From: Deltaproteobacteria bacterium
GTDB taxonomy: Bacteria; Desulfobacterota; DSM-4660; Desulfatiglandales; B25-G16
Reading direction: 5' to 3'
DNA length: 5,627 nucleotides
NCBI GenBank assembly: GCA_003646935.1
Contig: QMLW01000161.1
Span: forward strand, 1 to 5,627
Under the pieces are notes generated by a model, which saw only the letters and a list, made by a program, of their open reading frames with translations, was not told the DNA's origin and made no database searches. Numbering within the stretch: position 1 is the first letter of the stretch; each line of letters opens with the position of its first letter. Below are positions 2,946-5,627 of the stretch, one piece after another. The position numbers and the translations under genes are program-made.

Positions 2946-5627
2946 ATGTTCTTAGAGAAGATCAAAAAACGCTTTACGGGGAATCCACGCGTTCCTAAGG
3001 TCTACTTCGCCAAAAGCGTCAACGGCGTTGGGGCCAACGCCATCATATTCTTCCCCGTATACAGGTGCCGGCTTAACTGTGGGATCACGGGCATTATAAC
3101 CTACAAAAAAGAGGGAGCCACGCCCCCAAAAATCCCCATGAAACGTTTGGAATCCGTGATCCTTCAGATGAGGAAATATGCCCTAAAAAAAATCAAAGGG
3201 GCATCCGGGCTTGCGAAGCACTACCTCGGAGGAGAGGCCTCGGTCACGGAACTAGGCGACCTGATACAAGGCCTGAAAGACCCCGATACCCTTTACACCC
3301 TCTTCAAGGATGCATCCCTCAGGGAAAAGCTCCAGGAGTTCTCCCGTGTCCTGGGCACCTTGATCGACGAGGAGCAAGACCAACACCACCGAATGTTGGG
3401 CCTCCTTCCTCTTGAGGAAAACGAGGTTATCATCAACAGGGTAACACAGCTCAGGGATCTACACTGGTGCATAGCCGAGGAGATAGTAAAGAACCTGGAG
3501 AAGATAGAGGGTCTCTCCAATAGTGCTCTAAATGAGATCGACCTCCCCGCCTTTCGGCAGCTGAAGCACATCAACACGCTGCTCAACAACATCGATCGAT
3601 TGGAGGTGCGGGGCAGAGACTCTGCCGGTATCTCGCTTATTACCGTGCTTGAGAAAGCGGTCTTTCGCGTGTTCGAGGAGGAGGTAGCCAAGAGAGGCTG
3701 GTTAGATGAGTTTCATGCCCGCCAAGAGGGCACCATCCTGCTCAACAGGCACATTACCGTCAATAACGCTCAGGAAACCGCCTCCATCACCTTCACCTAT
3801 AAGATCGCTGCACAAATAGGCCACCTGGGGGACAACGTACGATACCTGAGAGAACAGATTCACGGCGACGGTATCCTTCAGCTCCTTATCGCCAATCCCA
3901 GCATCTACCAGACCATGCTCGCACACACGCGTTGGGCCTCTGTGGGGGAAATAAGCGAACCCAACTGTCACCCCGTTGACAATATCCTCGAGTACCATGA
4001 GAACGGGCTTGCACGTGAGGGCTCGGCCGGAACTATTCACGTGTGTCTCAACGGAGATATCGATAACTATGAGGCCTTGAAAGAGGCCTTTGAAAACGAC
4101 ACAGGCCGTTCTATACCCGGGCAGATCACCACCGATACCAAGATTATACCGCTTCAGGTGGAGAACTATTACCGCAGCGGCCACAGCATTGAGGAGTCAT
4201 TCAGGTTAGCGGTCAATGACTTCACGGGCTCCCACGCCATAGCCATGCATACCGACCTGGCCCCGGGGAAGCTATTCCTCGCCCTGAGGGGAAGCGGCCA
4301 GGCCCTTTTTGTGGGCCTGGCAAAAGAACACTACATCGTCGCTTCGGAGATCTACGGTCTCGTTGAGGAGACTTCCCGATACATAAAGCTGGATAGCGAA
4401 GGATGGGTCGATGGTCAGCGCGGGAAAAACGGCGGGCAGATCGTTATCCTGGGCCAGGATTCACCCGGTGAGCTCCCCGGGATCAAGGCATTTCACTACA
4501 ATGGCAGCCCTATCCGGCTCACACGGGAAAGCATACACAGGACCGAGATTACCACCCGGGATATAGACCGCCGTAACTTCTCCCACTTTTTCCTCAAGGA
4601 GATCTATGAATCTCCTCAATCGGTGGAAAAGACCATTCAAGGGGCCTGGAGCATAGCCCAAGAAAACGGGAGCCCTCATCCCGTATCGGTCTTAGGGAAC
4701 ACCGCTATCACGCCGAGCCTAAAGGAGGCATTTCAAGGCGGGCGAATAAGGAGAATCCTGTTCATTGGCCAGGGAACAGCGGGAATCGCTGCCTGTGGAT
4801 GCGCGGAACTCGTCAAGGCCTACCTACCGGATCGCACCCTGTACATCGCCCCCCTCAAGGCCTCAGAGTTTAGCGGAGAGCTTACGAACGAGGATCTTCA
4901 CGACACCCTCGTGATTGCCATTACCCAATCGGGCACCACCACGGATACCAATATGGCCGTTGACATGGCACGGGAACGAGGTGCTCACACCATGGCAATC
5001 GTCAACAGGCGTGATTCGGATATCACCTTCAAGGCAGATGGCGTGCTGTATACGAGCACGGGAAGGGACATTGAGATGTCCGTGGCCTCTACCAAGGCCT
5101 ATTATTCCCAGATTGCGGCAGGGGGCATGCTCGGGCTAGCGTTGGCACAATTACTCGGAGCCATGGATGATGATCTCATCCTCGGCGAACTCCAACGTCT
5201 CATGCGCATCCCCTCGCTCATGAAAAAGGTGCTCGAGCGGGAAGAGGAGATCGCCCGTTCCGCCAACACCTACGCCCCCACCAAAAAGTATTGGGCCGTT
5301 GTGGGCAGCGGCTACAACAAGATAACCGCTGATGAGGTCAGGATAAAGTCGAGCGAGCTCTGCTACAAGACAATCTCCTCCGACGTGGTCGAGGACAAGA
5401 AGCACATCGATCTGTCCTCAGAGCCGCTCATCGTGGTATGCGCCGCGGGGAACAAGGGCAATGTGATCAACGATATTATCAAGGATACCGCCATATTCAA
5501 GGCCCATAAGGCCACCACCATCGTGATCGCCACCGAGGGAGAGGAGCGGTTCAGGCGGTATGCGGACTCGCTGCTCTATGTGCCAGACATCGAGGAACGC
5601 TTCGCTCCTATCCTGACTACCCTGGCA
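2946..5627 (+). CDS. glmS: GlmS-type glutamine:fructose-6-phosphate aminotransferase with enlarged, split glutaminase domain; 3' end outside the window
   Basis: 894 codons are open to the window edge. Canonical GlmS (about 610 residues) makes glucosamine-6-phosphate from fructose-6-phosphate and glutamine. The glutaminase motifs appear in order: CGITGII (45-51), LEVRGRDSAGI (219-229), HTRWASVGE (327-335), LNGDIDNY (368-375) and TDTK (396-399). The linker KEIYESP is at 551-557. SIS domain 1 shows FIGQGTAG (606-613), ITQSGTTTDT (659-668) and SVASTKA (712-718). SIS domain 2 starts near 782; Lys801, Glu804 and His820 align with E. coli Lys485, Glu488 and His504 at exact spacing, and IEERFAPI (882-889) matches the segment before the C-tail. 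About 60 residues should remain outside. Three oddities: Cys45 is preceded by 44 residues although this nucleophile must be N-terminal, so cleavage would be needed; about 150 extra residues lie between 55 and 207, and about 55 between 230 and 326; E. coli His77 aligns with Val333. The isomerase half looks competent. Whether glutamine is used is unproven. Confidence 0.85.
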   Translation, partial: MFLEKIKKRFTGNPRVPKVYFAKSVNGVGANAIIFFPVYRCRLNCGITGIITYKKEGATPPKIPMKRLESVILQMRKYALKKIKGASGLAKHYLGGEASVTELGDLIQGLKDPDTLYTLFKDASLREKLQEFSRVLGTLIDEEQDQHHRMLGLLPLEENEVIINRVTQLRDLHWCIAEEIVKNLEKIEGLSNSALNEIDLPAFRQLKHINTLLNNIDRLEVRGRDSAGISLITVLEKAVFRVFEEEVAKRGWLDEFHARQEGTILLNRHITVNNAQETASITFTYKIAAQIGHLGDNVRYLREQIHGDGILQLLIANPSIYQTMLAHTRWASVGEISEPNCHPVDNILEYHENGLAREGSAGTIHVCLNGDIDNYEALKEAFENDTGRSIPGQITTDTKIIPLQVENYYRSGHSIEESFRLAVNDFTGSHAIAMHTDLAPGKLFLALRGSGQALFVGLAKEHYIVASEIYGLVEETSRYIKLDSEGWVDGQRGKNGGQIVILGQDSPGELPGIKAFHYNGSPIRLTRESIHRTEITTRDIDRRNFSHFFLKEIYESPQSVEKTIQGAWSIAQENGSPHPVSVLGNTAITPSLKEAFQGGRIRRILFIGQGTAGIAACGCAELVKAYLPDRTLYIAPLKASEFSGELTNEDLHDTLVIAITQSGTTTDTNMAVDMARERGAHTMAIVNRRDSDITFKADGVLYTSTGRDIEMSVASTKAYYSQIAAGGMLGLALAQLLGAMDDDLILGELQRLMRIPSLMKKVLEREEEIARSANTYAPTKKYWAVVGSGYNKITADEVRIKSSELCYKTISSDVVEDKKHIDLSSEPLIVVCAAGNKGNVINDIIKDTAIFKAHKATTIVIATEGEERFRRYADSLLYVPDIEERFAPILTTLA

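Noticed and set aside
3293..4184. Minus-strand frames (132 and 160 codons) opposite the GlmS insertions
   Set aside because: The + strand frame runs through both insertions without a stop and keeps GlmS motifs on either side, so the insertions are part of that protein. The minus frames look like shadows.

Overview
The window carries the end of one biosynthetic block followed by an amino-sugar / cell-wall precursor cluster, all on the + strand. Base composition is moderate (about half G+C by eye). AGG is a common Arg codon, strong Shine-Dalgarno sites precede two of the genes, and all four visible stop codons are TAG. This points to a bacterium with peptidoglycan metabolism, plausibly an anaerobic lineage such as a deltaproteobacterium (Desulfobacterota-like). 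The lineage call is only a guess from the style of the GlmM sequence and codon choice.

Layout. Positions 1-62 hold the last codons of guaA (GMP synthase). Directly behind its stop, in the same frame, lies a 50-codon stretch (63-212) that is recognisably the C-terminus of HisH, with the rest of that gene missing. Positions 213-378 are an intergenic leader with a good sigma70-type promoter (240-267), small hairpins and a near-perfect ribosome binding site. glmM (379-1728, phosphoglucosamine mutase) is intact. Twenty bases later comes a divergent, enlarged NagB-family protein (1749-2711). A 234-base gap (2712-2945) then holds inverted repeats and no gene. From 2946 to the window end runs one uninterrupted 894-codon frame, a very unusual GlmS-type protein (glutamine:fructose-6-phosphate aminotransferase) whose last part lies outside the window.

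How the genes fit together. GlmS makes glucosamine-6-phosphate from fructose-6-phosphate and glutamine, GlmM turns it into glucosamine-1-phosphate for UDP-GlcNAc, and a NagB-type deaminase would run the first step backwards. The set therefore sits around the glucosamine-6-phosphate node.

The main novelty is the GlmS-like protein. Its glutaminase cysteine is at residue 45 rather than at the N-terminus. The glutaminase domain is split by an insertion of roughly 150 residues and a second of roughly 55 residues. The isomerase active-site residues are still in register. The neighbouring NagB-like protein is also altered, with Arg at the position of the E. coli catalytic Asp141 and an enlarged middle region. 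The two may have diverged together.
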